A stretch of DNA of 64,000 nt from Streptomyces hygroscopicus (GTDB lineage: Bacteria > Actinomycetota > Actinomycetes > Streptomycetales > Streptomycetaceae): assembly GCA_002021875.1 (NCBI GenBank), contig CP018627.1, positions 5,270,001-5,334,000 on the forward strand, given 5' to 3'. Each line of letters starts with the position of its first letter. Positions within the stretch are counted from its first letter, which is position 1. Shown here piece after piece: positions 34,201 through 44,535 of the stretch. Made by a program: the position numbers and the translations under genes. The notes under the pieces are model-generated. The model was not told where the DNA came from. It saw only the letters and a program-made list of their open reading frames with translations, and did no database searches.

Positions 34201-37200
34201 GTCGTCGGTGGCGGCCACGACCGGCACCGGGGTGTGCACCGCCGGGGTCCGCGTGCCGACGAGCTCGGTGCGCAGATGGCGGGCCAGGACCTGCGGGTCC
34301 GGGTAGTCGAAGATGAGCGTGGCGGGCAGCCGCAGCCCGGTGACCGTGTTGAGCTGGTTGCGCAGCTCGACGGCGGTCAGGGAGTCGAAGCCCAGCTCCT
34401 TGAACGCCCGGCCCGAACCGATGGTCTCCGCACCGGCGTAGCCGAGCACGGTGGCCACCTGGCCACGGACCAGGTCCAGCAGCAGCCGCTCCTGCTCGGG
34501 CTCGGACAGTCCGGTGAGCCGTCCGGCAAGACCGGCCTCGCCGCCCGCCGCGACCGCGTCCACCGCGCGCCGTGCCGGGATCCGCACCAGACCGCGGAAC
34601 AGGGGCGAGACCGCGCCACTGGCGGCCAGGGTGCGCAGGGCCGCGATGTCCACCCGCATCGGCACCAGCGACGCCTCGCGGACGGTCAGCGCGGTGTCGA
34701 GCAGTGCGAGGCCCTCCGCCACCGGCAGCGGCGGCAGTCCGGCCCGCCGCATCCGGGCGATGTCGGCCTCGTCCAGGGTGCTGCCCATACCGGCCCCGGC
34801 CCACAGGCCCCACGCCAGCGCGGTGGCGGGCAGGCCCTGGGCGGCGCGGTGCTGGGCGAGGGCGTCCAGGAAGACGTTGGACGCGGCGTAGTTGCCCTGG
34901 CCCGGGCCGCCGAACACACCGGAGGAGGACGAGAACAGCACGAAGGCCGTCAGGTCCAGCTCGCGGGTCAGCTCGTGCAGATTCCACGCCGCGTCCACCT
35001 TCGGACGCATGACGTGGTCGACGCGCTCGGGCGTCAGCGAACCGATCACACCGTCGTCCAGCACACCGGCGGTGTGTACGACGGCGGTCAGCGGATGCTC
35101 GGCGGGGATGGCCGCCAGGGTCGCGGCGAGCGCGTCCCGGTCCGCCACATCACACGCCGCCCAGCGCACGCTCGCACCCAACTCGGCCAGCTCGGCGCCG
35201 AGTTCAGCAGCACCAGGAGCCTGGTCGCCACGACGGCTCACCAGCAGGAGCTGCCGTACGCCACGCTCCGCCACCAGATGCCGGGCCACCAGACCACCCA
35301 GCGAACCGGACGCACCGGTCACCAGCACCGTGCCCTCGGGGTCGAGGCCCCGGGCGTCGTCCCGCTCCGGCTCCACGGCCACCCGCGCCAGCCGCGGCAC
35401 GGACACCGCGCCCGCGCGGATCGCCACCTGCGGCTCGTCCGAGGCCAGGGCGGCGGGCAGGGCACGCAGCGACTCGTCCCGGCCGTCGGTGTCCACCAGT
35501 ACGAACCGGCCCGGGTTCTCCGACTGCGCCGAGCGCAGCAGACCCCACACGGCCGCACCGGCCAGATCCGCCACCGGCTCGTCGGCCTCGACGGCCACCG
35601 CGCCACGGGTCACCACGACCAGCGGGACGTCCCCGAACCGCTCCTCGTCCAGCCACCGCTGGACGGAATCGAGCGCCGCGGTGGCGGCGCGGTGCGCCGC
35701 GCGGGCCACCCGCTCACCGGTCTCGGCGGACGGCGACACGACGACGTACTCGGGCGCGGGCGCCGTGCCCGCGGCGACCGCATCGGCCAGCGTCGCGAGG
35801 TCCCCGTACGCCGTGGTCCCGAGCCCGAGCGGATCGGCGCCCAGCACCGCCCACCGGCCGTCGGCCGGCACCTCCGCCCCGGCCGTGTCGGCGAGCCCGG
35901 ACGGCGTCGTCCACTCCAGATGGAACAGCGACTCGTGGTAGGACGTGCGCGCGCTCCGCAACTGCTCGGCCGAGACGGGGCGCAGCCCGAGCGTCTCGAC
36001 GGCCGCGACCGGCGCACCGGTGGTGTCGGCGATCTCCAGCCGGACGCCCTCGGCGCCAGCGGGGGCCAGCCGCACGCGCAGCGCCGAGGCGCCGCTCGCG
36101 TACAGCGACACACCGGTCCAGGCGAACGGCAGCCGCCCTTCCCCACCCGTGTTGCCCAGACCGGCCAAACCGATGGCGTGCAGGGCGGAGTCCAGCAGCG
36201 CCGGGTGCAGCCCGAACGCGGCGGCCTCCTCGGCCGTGTCCTCGTCCAGCGCCACCTCGGCGAACACCTCGCCGCCGCGCTGCCACGCCCTGCGCAGCCC
36301 CTGGAACGCGGGGCCGTAGGCGAAACCGATGTCCAGCAGGCCCTCGTAGCGGCCGTCCAGCTCCACCTCGGCCGCGTCCGCCGGGGGCCATGCGGTCAGC
36401 TCGAACGACGCCTCCGGACGGCCTCCGGACGCCAGGACACCGGCGGCGTGCCGGGTCCACGGCTCCTCGGCGGGCAGGCTCTCCAGCCGGGAGTGCAGCG
36501 ACAGCGGACGGCGGCCCGTCTCGTCGGCCGCGCCGACCGACAGCCGTAGCTGGACACCGCCCTGCGCGGGCAGGACCAGCGGCGCTTCGAGGGTCAGCTC
36601 TTCGAGGTAGTCACAGCCGACCTGGTCACCGGCGCGGATCGCCAGCTCCACGAACGCGGTGCCGGGCAGCAGCACGGTGTCCAGGATGGTGTGGCCCGCG
36701 AGCCACGGATGGGTCGAGAGCGCCAGCCGCCCGGTGAACAGCATCCCGTCCGCGTCCGGCAGTTCGGCGCTGGCGCCGAGCAGCGGATGCTCGGCCTCGC
36801 CCAGCCCGACCGCGGCCACATCGCCCAGGAACAGCGAGGAGACCTTCGGCCAGTAGCGCTGCCGCTGGAAGGCATAGGTGGGCAGCTCGACCTGAGCGGC
36901 GCCCGTTCGGGCGTAGTACGCCGCCCAGTCCACCGCCGCCCCACGCACATGCGCCCGCGCGACGGCCGACAGCAGCGCTTCGGCCTCGGGGCGGTCCTTG
37001 CGGAGCACGGCGGCGAACGCGGCGTCCTCGCCGGTCACACAGTCCTGGGCCATGGCGGTGAGGACACCGTCGGGGCCCAGCTCCACGAAGGTGGTGACGC
37101 CCTGGGCCTCCAACGTGCGGACGCCGTCGAGGAAGCGGACGGCCTCGCGCACGTGGCGCACCCAGAAGCCGGGGCTGGTGATCTCCTCGGTGGAGACGAC

Positions 37201-40200
37201 GTTCCCGGTCAGGTTGGACACGATCGGGATGCGCGGGGCCTCGTACGTCAGCCCCTCCGCGACCTCGCGGAACGCCTCCAACATGCCGTCCATACGCGGC
37301 GAGTGGAACGCGTGGCTGACCGTGAGCCGCTTGGTCTTCCGACCCTGCGCCTCGAAGCCCGCCGCAATCGCGACAGCCGCGTCCTCATCACCCGCGATGA
37401 CCACCGACGTCGGCCCGTTGAGCGCGGCGATGCTGACCCGCTCGGTCAGCAGCGGCAGTACCTCGTCCTCCGACGCCTGCACCGCGATCATCGCGCCACC
37501 GGCCGGAAGCTCCTGCATCAGACGGCCACGCGCCGCCACCAGCTTCGCCGCATCCGCCAGCGACAGCACACCGGCCACATGCGCGGCGGCCAGCTCACCG
37601 ATCGAATGCCCGGAGAGGATGTCCGCCTTCAGGCCCCATGCCTCGACCAGGCGGAACAGCGCCACCTCGACCGCGAACAGCGCGGGCTGGGTGAAACCGG
37701 TCCGGTCCAGCGCCTCGGCGTCGTCGCCGAACAGCACCTCTCGCAGCGGCCGTTCCAGATGCGTGTCCAGGTGGGCACACACCTCGTCCAGGGCGTCCGC
37801 GAATGCCGGGAAGGTGTCGTACAGCTCACGGCCCATGCCGAGCCGCTGGCTGCCCTGCCCGGTGAAGAGGAACGCCACCTTGCCACCGGCCACCGAGCCC
37901 TGGACGAGCCCGGCCGCCGTACGTCCCTCGGCGAGCGCCTCCAGGCCGGACAGCAGCCCGTCCCGGTCCTCGGCGACGAGCGCCGCGCGCTCCTCGAAGG
38001 CGGTACGGCGCGTGGCGAGGGTGAAAGCCACGTCGGTGAGGTCCAGTTCGGTGCGCTCGTCGAGATGGGCGCGGAGCCGTACGGCCTGGTCGCGCAGGCC
38101 CTCGGGGGACTTGGCGGAGAGCACCCAGGCGGCCGGGACGCCGGACCGGGGAGCGGCGGCGGGCGCCAGGTCCTCGGTCTCGTCCGCGTACGCGGGGGCC
38201 TGCTCGATGATGGTGTGCGCGTTGGTGCCGCTGATGCCGAACGAGGACACGGCGGCCCGGCGCGGACGGCCGGTCTCGGGCCACTCCCGTGCCTCGGTCA
38301 GCAGCGACACCGCGCCCGCCGACCAGTCCACGTGCGGGGTGGGCTCATCGACGTTGAGGGTCTGCGGCAGCAGGCCGTGCTCGATGGCCAGCACCATCTT
38401 CATCACACCGGCGACACCGGCCGCGGCCTGCGTATGGCCGAAGTTGGACTTGATGGAGCCGAGCCACAGGGGCTGGTCGGCGTCGCGCTCCTGGCCGTAG
38501 GTGGCCAGCAGGGCCTGCGCCTCGATCGGGTCACCCAGCTTGGTGCCGGTGCCGTGGGCCTCGACCGCGTCCACCTCGGACGCGGACAGACCCGCACCCG
38601 CCAGCGCCTGCCGGATCACCCGCTGCTGCGAGGGACCATTCGGCGCCGTCAGACCGTTGGACGCACCGTCCTGGTTGATCGCGCTGCCACGCACGACCGC
38701 GAGCACCGGGTGGCCGTTCTTCCGGGCATCGGACAGCCGCTCCACGAGCAGCATGCCCACGCCCTCGCCCCAACCGGTGCCATCCGCACCGGCCGCGAAC
38801 GCCTTGATCCGACCATCCTCCGCCAGCCCACGCTGACGACTGAAGTCCACGAACGAACCCGGCGTCGACATCACCGTCACACCACCGGCCAGCGCCAACG
38901 AGCACTCACCCGCACGCAACGCCTGAATCGCCCAGTGCAACGCCACCAACGACGACGAACACGCCGTGTCCACCGTCACCGCAGGACCCTCGAGCCCCAG
39001 CGCATACGACACCCGGCCCGACATCACACTGGCCGCGTTACCCGTCCCCATGAAGCCTTCGGAGCCATCGGGGGCGGACAGGATGACGGGCAGATAGTCC
39101 TGGCCGTTGGTACCGGCGAACACGCCGACCTGCTGACCGCGCAGCGTCGTCGGGTCGATCCCGGCCCGCTCGAACGCCTCCCACGACGTCTCCAGCAGCA
39201 GCCGCTGCTGCGGGTCCATCGCGAGCGCCTCGCGCGGCGAGATACCGAAGAAGACGGGGTCGAACTCGGCGGCGTCGGCGAGGAATCCGCCCTCGCGGAC
39301 GTAGCTGGTGTGCTCGCCCGTGCCCTCCGGGTCGTACAGCGTCTCCAGGTCCCAGCCACGGTCGGCGGGGAAGTCGACCACCGCGTCCTGTCCGGACGCC
39401 AGCAGCCGCCACAGCTCCTCGGGCGAGCGCACACCACCGGGGAAGCGGCAGCTCATGCCGACGATCGCGATCGGGTCGTCGTCCAGGGCCACGCCCACCG
39501 ACGACGCACCGGTCACCGCCGGGCGCGAGCCGATGAGTTCGGCCTGCAGATGGTCGGCGAGGGCGATCGGGGTGGGGTAGTCGAAGATGATGGTGGCGGG
39601 CAGCTTCAGCCCGGTGAGGGTGGACAGCAGGTTGCGGATCTCGACGGCGGTCAGCGAGTCGAAGCCGAGGTCGCGGAAGGCGCGGCTGGGCTCCACCGAG
39701 TCCGGTCCGGGGTGGCCGAGGACGACGGCCACCTGGGTGCGGACGAAGTCCAGGGCGATCTGGTCGCGTTCCTCGTCGGTCCCGGCGTCCGTCAGCCGCT
39801 GGGCCAGCGAGGTGGGCTGGCCGGGGATGGCGGGGCCGCCGGTGGCGGTGCGCGCCGCCTCGATCGCGCGGCGCGCCTCGGAGAGCTCGGTGAGCAGCGG
39901 GTTCGGGCGGTGGCCGGAGAGGCCGGGCGCGAAGCGGTCCCATTCGATGTCGACGACGAGGGAGAAGGTCTCGTCGAGGTCGAGCGCGGCGCCCAGGGCG
40001 GCGGTCGCCGGTTCGGGGGCGAGGGCGGGCAGCCCGGACTGCCGGAGCCGCTCGGCCACCAGCTCGTCGGTGGCCATGCCGCCGTCGGCCCAGGCGCCCC
40101 AGGCCATCGAGGTGGCGGGCAGGCCCTCGGCGCGGCGCTGTTCGGCGAGCGCGTCGAGGTAGGCGTTGGCGGCCACGTAGTTGGCCTGTCCGGCGGCGCC

Positions 40201-43200
40201 GAAGGTGGCGGCCATGGAGGAGAAGAGCACGAAGGCGGACAGGTCGAGTCCGCGGGTGAGTTCGTGCAGATGGCGGGCGGCGTCGGCCTTGGCGCGCAGC
40301 ACATCGGCCATCCGCCGCGGGGTCTGGGCGTCGAGGACACCGTCGTCCAGTACTCCGGCGGCGTGCACGACCGTGGTCAGCGGAAGGTCCGCGGGGACGG
40401 TCGCCAGCAGCTCGGCGAGGGCGGCGCGGTCGGCGACGTCGCAGGCGGCGATGGTCACCTGGGCGCCGAGGGCGGTGAGTTCGTCGCGCAGCTCGGCGGC
40501 GCCGGGGGCGTCGGGGCCGCGGCGGCTGGTGAGCAGGATGTGCTGGGCGCCGTGGGCCACGAGCCAGCGGCCGACGTGGCCGCCGAGGGCTCCGGTGCCG
40601 CCGGTGATCAGCGCGGTGCCGTGGGTGCTCCAGCCGTCGCCGGTGGTCTCGTGGTGCGGTGCGCGGGCCAGCCGGCGGACGTGGATGCCCTGCGGGCGGA
40701 TCGCGAGGTGGTCCTCGCCGCTGATGCCCTCGGGTCCGGCGAGGATGTCGGCGAGCCGCCCGAGGGCGCGGTCGTCGGCGGTCTCGGGCAGGTCGATCAG
40801 ACCGCCCCAGCGCTCGGGGTGTTCGAGGGCGGCGGTGCGGCCCAGGCCCCAGATCTGGGCCTGGTCGGGGCTGGTGAGCCGGTCGGAGCGGCCGACGGAG
40901 ACCGCGCCGCGGGTGGCGGCCCACAGCGGGGCGTCGACCTCGGCGTCACCGAGGGCCTGGACGAGGGTGAGGGTCCCCGCGAGTCCGGCGGTGAGGGAGG
41001 GGTGCCGGTCGTGCGGGCGCTCGTCCAGGCCGAGCAGGGAGAGCACACCGTCGGCGTGCGGGACCCCGCCGGTCTCCCGCGCCGGGTCCGGGGTCAGGGC
41101 CGTGCGGATCCGCTCGGCGAGGGCGGCGCGGTCGGCGGTGGTGCCGTCGACCGCGATCTCGTGGACCGTGACGCCGCGTTCGGCCAGCAGCCGCAGCGAC
41201 TCGGCCACCCAGGGGTCCTCCGCGCGCGCCTCGGGGGTGATCACGAGCCAGGTGCCGGTGAGCGGCTTGTCCTGGGTCTGCGGCAGCGGTGTCCAGGTGA
41301 TGCGGTAGCGCCAGCCGTCGACGGTGGTGTCGACGTGGCTTCGCCGCCGCCACGCGGACAGGACGGGCAGCACCTCGCTGAGGGGCTGGTCGCCGTCGAG
41401 GCCGAGGGTGTCGACCAGGGCGGCCAGGTCCTCGCTGTGCACGACCTCCCAGAACCGGGCGTCGGCCACGGCCGGGGCGGCGGCTTCGGCTTCGGCGGGG
41501 TCGGGGCCGTACGAGAAGGGGTTGGCGGGCCAGTAGCGCTGCCGCTGGAAGGCGTAGGTGGGCAGCTCGACGCGGCGGGCGCCGGTGCCCGCGTAGTACC
41601 TGGCCCAGTCCACGGGCACGCCGCGGACCTGGGCCTGGGCGAGCGCGTGGCCGAGGGTGCGGGCCTCGGGGCGGCCGGAGCGCAGGGCGGGCAGGAACGC
41701 GAACGTGCGGTTCTTGCCGCCGGTCACGCACTCCTGGGCCATGGCGGAGAGCACCCCGTCGGGGCCCAGTTCGACGAAGGTGGTCACGCCGTGGTCCTCG
41801 AGGCGGCGGACGCCGTCGAGGAAGCGGACGGCCTCGCGGACGTGGCGGACCCAGAAGTCGGGCGTGGTGATCTCGTCGGCGCTCACCAGGGTGCCGGTGA
41901 GGTTGGAGACGATCGGGATCTTCGGAGCCTCGTAGGTCAGCCGCTCGGCGACCTGACGGAAGTTCTCCAGCATCCCGTCCATGTGCGGGGAGTGGAACGC
42001 GTGGCTGACGGTGAGCCGCTTGGTCTTCCGGCCCCGCGCCTCGAACGACGCCGCGATCTCAAGCGCCGCGTCCTCGTCACCCGCGATGACGACCGAGGTG
42101 GGCCCGTTGAGCGCGGCGATCGACACCCGCTCGTTGAGCAGCGGCGTCACCTCGTCCTCCGACGCCTGCACCGCGATCATCGCGCCACTGGCGGGGAGTT
42201 GCTGCATGAGCTGGCTGCGCGCGGCCACCAGAGCGGAGGCGTGGGTGAGCGACAGCACCCCGGCGACATGGGCGGCGGTGAGCTCGCCGATGGAGTGGCC
42301 GGCGAGGAAGTCGGGGCGCAGCCCCCAGGATTCGACGAGGCGGAAGAGGGCCACCTCGACGGCGAACAGCGCGGGCTGGGTGAAGCCGGTCCGGTCGAGC
42401 GTGGCGGCGTCGTCGCCGAACAGCACGTCCTTCAGCGGCCGGTCGAGGAACCGGTCGAGCTGGGCGCAGACCGCGTCCAGCGCCTCGGCGAACACCGGGT
42501 AGATCTCGTACAGCTCACGGCCCATGCCGAGCCGCTGGCTGCCCTGGCCGGTGAAGAGGAACGCGACCTTGCCCTCGGCGGCCAGCCCCTCGGCCAGCTC
42601 GGGGTGGTGGCGGCCTTCGGCGAGCGCGTCGAGGCCCGCGAGCAGCTCGTCGTGATCGGCCGCGAGGACCACGGCGCGGCGGTCGAGGGCGGCACGGGTG
42701 ACGGCCTGGGAGTAGCCGAGGTCGGCGAGGCGGTGGCCGGGGCGGGCGGTCAGATGGGTGCGCAGCCGGAGGGCCTGGGCCCGCAGCGCCTGCTCGTCCT
42801 TGCCGGAGAGCACGACCGGGACCAGGGGCGGTTCGGCCCGCTCCGGCTCCGGGCCGCCGCTCTCGGCGGGGGCGGCGAGGGCCGGGGGCTCCTCGAGGAT
42901 GGTGTGCACATTGGTGCCGCTCATGCCGAACGACGAGATGCCCGCGCGGCGCGGGGTCGCGCCCTCGGGGTCCTGGGGCCATTCGGTGGTGGCGGTGAGC
43001 AGTTCGACGTCCCCGGCCGTCCAGTCGACGTGCGGGGTGGGCTCGGTGAGGTGGAGGGTCTTGGGCAGCACACCGTACCGCATCGCCATGACCATCTTGA
43101 TGACGCCGCCGACACCGGCGCCCGCCTGGGCGTGGCCGATGTTGGACTTGATGGAGCCGATGAGCAGCGGTTTGCCCTCGGGCCGGTCCTGGCCGTAGGT

Positions 43201-44274
43201 GGCGAGCAGCGCCTGGGCCTCGATGGGGTCGCCGAGGGCGGTGCCGGTGCCGTGGGCCTCGACGGCGTCGACCTGGTCGGGGCTGAGGCGGGCGTTGGCC
43301 AGTGCCTGGAGGATGACGCGCTGCTGCGAGGGGCCGTTGGGCGAGGTGAGGCCGTTGCTGGCACCGTCCTGGTTGACGGCGGAGCCGCGGACCACGGCGA
43401 GGACCGGGTGGCCCTTGCGCTGGGCGTCCGACAGCCGCTCGACGAGCAGCATGCCGACGCCTTCGCCCAGGCAGAAGCCGTCGGCCTCCGGGGCGAAGGG
43501 CTTGGAGCGGCCGTCGAGGGCCAGTCCGCGCATCTTGCTGTAGTCGACGAAGACGCCGGGCGCGCACATGAGGGTCGCGCCGCCGGCGAGCGCGAGTGAG
43601 CATTCGCCGTTGCGCAGGGCCTGGACGGCGAGGTGGAGCGCCACGAGCGAGGAGGAGCAGGCGGTGTCGACGGTGACGGCCGGGCCCTCGAAACCGAAGG
43701 TGTAGGAAAGGCGGCCGGAGGCGACGCTCGCGGCGTTACCGGTGCCGAAATAGCCCTCGAAGTTCTCGTTGGAACTGAGGATCGCGCCCAGGTAATCGTG
43801 ATTGCTGGTGCCGACGAAGACGCCGATCTGCCGGCCGCGCACCGCGACCGGGTCGATTCCGGCCCGCTCGAACGCCTCCCAGGACGTCTCCAGCAGCATC
43901 CGCTGCTGCGGGTCCATGCCGAGCGCTTCTCGCGGGCTGATGCCGAACAGCGACGGGTCGAAATCGGCTATGCCGTCGACGAATCCGCCCTCGTGCACAT
44001 AGCTGGTGCCGGGGTGGTCCGGGTCCGGGTGGTACATCGTGTCGACATTCCACCCGCGGTCCAGCGGGAACTCGCTGACCGCGTCGACGCCCTCGCTGAC
44101 GATGCGCCACAGGTCCTCGGGCGACTGAACGCCCCCGGGATAACGGCAGCCGATCCCCACGATCGCGATGGGGTCGTGGTTCTTCGCCTCGGCCTCTTGC
44201 AGGCGGAGGCGAGTCTGGTGCAGATCCGCCGTTACCAGCTTGAGGTAGTCCCGCAGCGTCTCTTCATTCGCCAT
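28669..44274 (-). CDS. Type I modular PKS, PKS-C (three modules)
   Basis: This is a trimodular PKS of 5201 aa. Residues 1-33 are a docking helix ([18 protein letters not shown]). Module C1 (34 to about 1580) is KS-AT-KR-ACP. C2 (1600 to about 3335) and C3 (3359 to about 5110) are KS-AT-DH-KR-ACP. The C-terminus is an acidic docking tail with [12 protein letters not shown]. All ATs have HAFHSP and so should use malonyl-CoA. All KRs have LDD, Ser and Tyr, and all ACPs have the Ser of GFDSL. The predicted product of this subunit is one hydroxyl followed by two double bonds, the start of a conjugated polyene that PKS-D continues. It is 51 bp upstream of PKS-D and probably co-transcribed with it. 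It may have its own promoter in the 261-bp gap before it. Parts of the C2 KS are nearly identical in DNA to the A3 KS. Confidence 0.97.
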   Translation of the reverse strand: MANEETLRDYLKLVTADLHQTRLRLQEAEAKNHDPIAIVGIGCRYPGGVQSPEDLWRIVSEGVDAVSEFPLDRGWNVDTMYHPDPDHPGTSYVHEGGFVDGIADFDPSLFGISPREALGMDPQQRMLLETSWEAFERAGIDPVAVRGRQIGVFVGTSNHDYLGAILSSNENFEGYFGTGNAASVASGRLSYTFGFEGPAVTVDTACSSSLVALHLAVQALRNGECSLALAGGATLMCAPGVFVDYSKMRGLALDGRSKPFAPEADGFCLGEGVGMLLVERLSDAQRKGHPVLAVVRGSAVNQDGASNGLTSPNGPSQQRVILQALANARLSPDQVDAVEAHGTGTALGDPIEAQALLATYGQDRPEGKPLLIGSIKSNIGHAQAGAGVGGVIKMVMAMRYGVLPKTLHLTEPTPHVDWTAGDVELLTATTEWPQDPEGATPRRAGISSFGMSGTNVHTILEEPPALAAPAESGGPEPERAEPPLVPVVLSGKDEQALRAQALRLRTHLTARPGHRLADLGYSQAVTRAALDRRAVVLAADHDELLAGLDALAEGRHHPELAEGLAAEGKVAFLFTGQGSQRLGMGRELYEIYPVFAEALDAVCAQLDRFLDRPLKDVLFGDDAATLDRTGFTQPALFAVEVALFRLVESWGLRPDFLAGHSIGELTAAHVAGVLSLTHASALVAARSQLMQQLPASGAMIAVQASEDEVTPLLNERVSIAALNGPTSVVIAGDEDAALEIAASFEARGRKTKRLTVSHAFHSPHMDGMLENFRQVAERLTYEAPKIPIVSNLTGTLVSADEITTPDFWVRHVREAVRFLDGVRRLEDHGVTTFVELGPDGVLSAMAQECVTGGKNRTFAFLPALRSGRPEARTLGHALAQAQVRGVPVDWARYYAGTGARRVELPTYAFQRQRYWPANPFSYGPDPAEAEAAAPAVADARFWEVVHSEDLAALVDTLGLDGDQPLSEVLPVLSAWRRRSHVDTTVDGWRYRITWTPLPQTQDKPLTGTWLVITPEARAEDPWVAESLRLLAERGVTVHEIAVDGTTADRAALAERIRTALTPDPARETGGVPHADGVLSLLGLDERPHDRHPSLTAGLAGTLTLVQALGDAEVDAPLWAATRGAVSVGRSDRLTSPDQAQIWGLGRTAALEHPERWGGLIDLPETADDRALGRLADILAGPEGISGEDHLAIRPQGIHVRRLARAPHHETTGDGWSTHGTALITGGTGALGGHVGRWLVAHGAQHILLTSRRGPDAPGAAELRDELTALGAQVTIAACDVADRAALAELLATVPADLPLTTVVHAAGVLDDGVLDAQTPRRMADVLRAKADAARHLHELTRGLDLSAFVLFSSMAATFGAAGQANYVAANAYLDALAEQRRAEGLPATSMAWGAWADGGMATDELVAERLRQSGLPALAPEPATAALGAALDLDETFSLVVDIEWDRFAPGLSGHRPNPLLTELSEARRAIEAARTATGGPAIPGQPTSLAQRLTDAGTDEERDQIALDFVRTQVAVVLGHPGPDSVEPSRAFRDLGFDSLTAVEIRNLLSTLTGLKLPATIIFDYPTPIALADHLQAELIGSRPAVTGASSVGVALDDDPIAIVGMSCRFPGGVRSPEELWRLLASGQDAVVDFPADRGWDLETLYDPEGTGEHTSYVREGGFLADAAEFDPVFFGISPREALAMDPQQRLLLETSWEAFERAGIDPTTLRGQQVGVFAGTNGQDYLPVILSAPDGSEGFMGTGNAASVMSGRVSYALGLEGPAVTVDTACSSSLVALHWAIQALRAGECSLALAGGVTVMSTPGSFVDFSRQRGLAEDGRIKAFAAGADGTGWGEGVGMLLVERLSDARKNGHPVLAVVRGSAINQDGASNGLTAPNGPSQQRVIRQALAGAGLSASEVDAVEAHGTGTKLGDPIEAQALLATYGQERDADQPLWLGSIKSNFGHTQAAAGVAGVMKMVLAIEHGLLPQTLNVDEPTPHVDWSAGAVSLLTEAREWPETGRPRRAAVSSFGISGTNAHTIIEQAPAYADETEDLAPAAAPRSGVPAAWVLSAKSPEGLRDQAVRLRAHLDERTELDLTDVAFTLATRRTAFEERAALVAEDRDGLLSGLEALAEGRTAAGLVQGSVAGGKVAFLFTGQGSQRLGMGRELYDTFPAFADALDEVCAHLDTHLERPLREVLFGDDAEALDRTGFTQPALFAVEVALFRLVEAWGLKADILSGHSIGELAAAHVAGVLSLADAAKLVAARGRLMQELPAGGAMIAVQASEDEVLPLLTERVSIAALNGPTSVVIAGDEDAAVAIAAGFEAQGRKTKRLTVSHAFHSPRMDGMLEAFREVAEGLTYEAPRIPIVSNLTGNVVSTEEITSPGFWVRHVREAVRFLDGVRTLEAQGVTTFVELGPDGVLTAMAQDCVTGEDAAFAAVLRKDRPEAEALLSAVARAHVRGAAVDWAAYYARTGAAQVELPTYAFQRQRYWPKVSSLFLGDVAAVGLGEAEHPLLGASAELPDADGMLFTGRLALSTHPWLAGHTILDTVLLPGTAFVELAIRAGDQVGCDYLEELTLEAPLVLPAQGGVQLRLSVGAADETGRRPLSLHSRLESLPAEEPWTRHAAGVLASGGRPEASFELTAWPPADAAEVELDGRYEGLLDIGFAYGPAFQGLRRAWQRGGEVFAEVALDEDTAEEAAAFGLHPALLDSALHAIGLAGLGNTGGEGRLPFAWTGVSLYASGASALRVRLAPAGAEGVRLEIADTTGAPVAAVETLGLRPVSAEQLRSARTSYHESLFHLEWTTPSGLADTAGAEVPADGRWAVLGADPLGLGTTAYGDLATLADAVAAGTAPAPEYVVVSPSAETGERVARAAHRAATAALDSVQRWLDEERFGDVPLVVVTRGAVAVEADEPVADLAGAAVWGLLRSAQSENPGRFVLVDTDGRDESLRALPAALASDEPQVAIRAGAVSVPRLARVAVEPERDDARGLDPEGTVLVTGASGSLGGLVARHLVAERGVRQLLLVSRRGDQAPGAAELGAELAELGASVRWAACDVADRDALAATLAAIPAEHPLTAVVHTAGVLDDGVIGSLTPERVDHVMRPKVDAAWNLHELTRELDLTAFVLFSSSSGVFGGPGQGNYAASNVFLDALAQHRAAQGLPATALAWGLWAGAGMGSTLDEADIARMRRAGLPPLPVAEGLALLDTALTVREASLVPMRVDIAALRTLAASGAVSPLFRGLVRIPARRAVDAVAAGGEAGLAGRLTGLSEPEQERLLLDLVRGQVATVLGYAGAETIGSGRAFKELGFDSLTAVELRNQLNTVTGLRLPATLIFDYPDPQVLARHLRTELVGTRTPAVHTPVPVVAATDDEPIAIVAMSCRYPGGVTTPEELWQLLAAGEDGISRFPDNRGWDLEALYDPDPETQGTSYAREGGFLHDAAEFDPAFFGISPREALAMDPQQRLLLETSWEAFERAGIDPLSVRGSRTGVFAGVMYHDYGSRLHAVPNEVEGYLGTGSSSSVVSGRVAYTFGLEGPAVTVDTACSSSLVALHLAAQALRQGECSLALAGGVTVMFTPGTFIDFSRQRGLARDGRCKSFAAAADGTGWGEGAGMLLLERLSDARRNGHEVLAIVRGSAVNQDGASNGLTAPNGPSQQRVIRQALANARLTTGEVDVVEAHGTGTTLGDPIEAQALLATYGQDRDAERPLWLGSVKSNLGHTQAASGVAGIIKMVLSMRHGVLPRTLHVDEPSPHVDWSAGAVSLLTEQLEWPETGRPRRAAVSSFGISGTNAHAIIEQPPAPEPSEPAAEPEALPYVPVLLSARTEDGVRAQARRLRSRIAAEPRAALTDLGFSLATTRAALEHRVALVSEGHDDALGALDALARGDHPAQALRGVATEGKVAFLFTGQGSQRLGMGRELYRTFPRFAQALDEVCAHLDGHLERPLREVLFGDDAEALDQTGFTQPALFAIEVALFRLVEAWGLKADYVSGHSIGELAAAHVAGVFSLADASVLVAARGRLMQELPAGGAMIALQAAEDEVAPLLTDRVSIAALNGPNSVVIAGDEDAATRLAADFEARGRKTKRLTVSHAFHSPHMDPMLADFRKLAACLTYNAPKIPLVSCLTGTVASADEIRLPEFWVRHVRESVRFADGVRTLRDQGVTTFVELGPDGVLSAMGEDCLADTETGTEAEAGTEAVFVPTLRGGRPEAQALATALAHAHVRGAAPDWAAVYAGRGARRVELPTYAFQRQRYWLDVGISVEDVISAGLGTADHPLLGAAVELPDTGGFVFTGRLSLLTHPWLADHAVMDTVLLPGTAFVELALRAGHEAGCDTVEELTLQAPLVLPEQGAVQLRLELAAADETGRRSLTLHSRREDVPVDEPWIRHATGFLAPGEQATDTEQVDLGVWPPADATALATEEFYEGAATAGLGYGPVFQGLHTAWRRGDELFAEIRLPQGFEPEAAAYGVHPALLDAALHTLGLDPEGEENEGARLPFAWTGVRLYAGGAASLRVRLRPGADGVSLHLADGTGAAVATIDGLVLRPLSTEQLDASRAAHHESLFRPEWAALSASATDIPLGERWVTLGAATGFTATGFTVAGERLDDYADLAALATALDGGASAPDVVVAPLTATGGAASLPDTARAVARNTLDLVQNWLNDQRFADTRLVLVTRGAVAAAPGEEIADLAHTTAWGLVKSAQSENPGRFVLVDLDGTDASQRALPSVLATDEPQLALRSGTGHAYRLARVPARPDTPEPTGLGDPDGTVLLSGATGALGGLFARHLVAERGVRRLLLVSRRGGQAPGAAELAAELGEMGAEATWAACDTADRDALAATLSAIPAAHPLTAVVHTAGVLDDGVISSLTGERIDTVLRPKVDAAWNLHELTRDLDLAAFVLFSSAAGAFGSSGQGNYAAANTFLDALAQHRHAQGLPASSLAWGLWAAADGMAGSLDASDVTRISRGGFAALPQDEGLALFDLSGTLPEAVLVPIRIDTGALRGQAAAGLLPPLLRGLVRTPVRRSADTGTTGAGALADSGAGSLAERLSGLSETERDRELLEVVRSHVAAVLGYATPDDVDAGRGFLDLGFDSLTAVDLRNRLGAAAGLRLPVTLIFDYPTPTALAGYLREELSLDGAAGAAGHPPVHAELDKLEAILATIAPDDIERPGITTRLRDLLSKWNETQSATDSTAEDREIQSATADEIFDLLDDELGLS
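34201..39477 (-). other. Module C2: KS-AT(malonyl)-DH-KR-ACP
   Basis: The KS starts at residue 1600 ([10 protein letters not shown]) with TACSSS. The AT (about 2131-2418) has HAFHSPRMD. The DH (about 2491-2778) has [10 protein letters not shown] and LLDSALH. The KR (about 2788-3194) has [18 protein letters not shown] and GQGNYAASN. The ACP has [10 protein letters not shown]. The predicted outcome is the first double bond of the polyene. A KS segment (38570-39053) is almost the same DNA as 54345-54828 in module A3. Confidence 0.93.
38570..39053. repeat. KS patch of C2 shared with A3
   Basis: This segment matches 54345-54828 in another gene at a constant offset of 15775 bp, with few differences. 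It covers the KS region around the active-site Cys. Confidence 0.8.
39478..44274 (-). other. Module C1: KS-AT(malonyl)-KR-ACP
   Basis: The KS (residues 34-458) has TACSSS, EAHGTGT and KSNIGH. The AT (about 568-858) has GHSIGE and HAFHSPHMD, predicting malonyl-CoA. There is no DH. The KR-only dimerization element ([16 protein letters not shown]) lies near 930. The KR has [18 protein letters not shown] and GQANYVAAN and should be active. The ACP has [10 protein letters not shown]. The predicted outcome is a hydroxyl on the carbon delivered by PKS-B, giving a beta-hydroxyl next to the methyl branch. Confidence 0.93.
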
Positions 44275-44404
44275 TTACGCAATCCAATTACGGCAGACGG
44301 CATCGGAAATGCTCCACAGATCCTCAACAGGGGAGCCGGTAACCAACAACCAAATCAGTCGACTTCTCGCTGAGAGGCTATATGCGAACTAACCCTCACA
44401 ACAA

Positions 44405-44456
44405 CCCCTAGATGCCCCCTACGACCCCCTGGAGACCCAAGGAGCGATAGGGGGCA
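44405..44456. promoter_or_regulatory. Inverted repeat and CCCCT direct repeats upstream of PKS-C
   Basis: TGCCCCCTA (44413-44421) and TAGGGGGCA (44448-44456) form a perfect 9-bp inverted repeat with a 26-bp spacer. The left part also shows CCCCT-type direct repeats at 44405, 44416 and 44426, spaced 11 and 10 bp, which is about one helical turn. It lies about 30-80 nt downstream of the putative transcription start. It could be an operator for a pathway regulator or an RNA leader stem. It has no T-run, so a simple terminator is unlikely. Confidence 0.4.
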
Positions 44457-44492
44457 ACCGGTATTCGGCAACTCTATTGAAGGGTATGGAAA

Positions 44493-44521
44493 ATCCTGTC
44501 CGATATCGAGAACGACGTCAA
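44493..44521 (-). promoter_or_regulatory. Putative sigma70-type promoter for PKS-C
   Basis: On the minus strand TTGACG (44521-44516) is separated by exactly 17 bp from CAGGAT (44498-44493). This fits the principal-sigma consensus of streptomycetes (TTGACN, N16-18, TAGGAT-like). Transcription would begin near 44486, giving a leader of about 210 nt. The assignment rests on motif match only. Confidence 0.5.
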
Positions 44522-44535
44522 TAGCAGAATTCCCG

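Larger units (their letters stand above)
44275..44535. other. 261-bp intergenic region PKS-B/PKS-C
   Basis: This is the only sizeable non-coding gap in the window and is clearly less GC-rich than the genes. Reading along the minus strand it holds, in order, a putative promoter (44521 to 44493), an inverted repeat with short direct repeats (44456 to 44405), then about 130 nt of leader up to the PKS-C ATG at 44274. The PKS-C start has only a weak ribosome binding site (GGA, roughly 10 nt upstream). No T-run terminator for PKS-B is visible. Confidence 0.75.

Noticed and set aside
44413..44456. Inverted repeat after PKS-B as a rho-independent terminator
   Set aside because: The loop is long and no T-run follows on the minus strand. 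A regulatory site or leader structure fits better.
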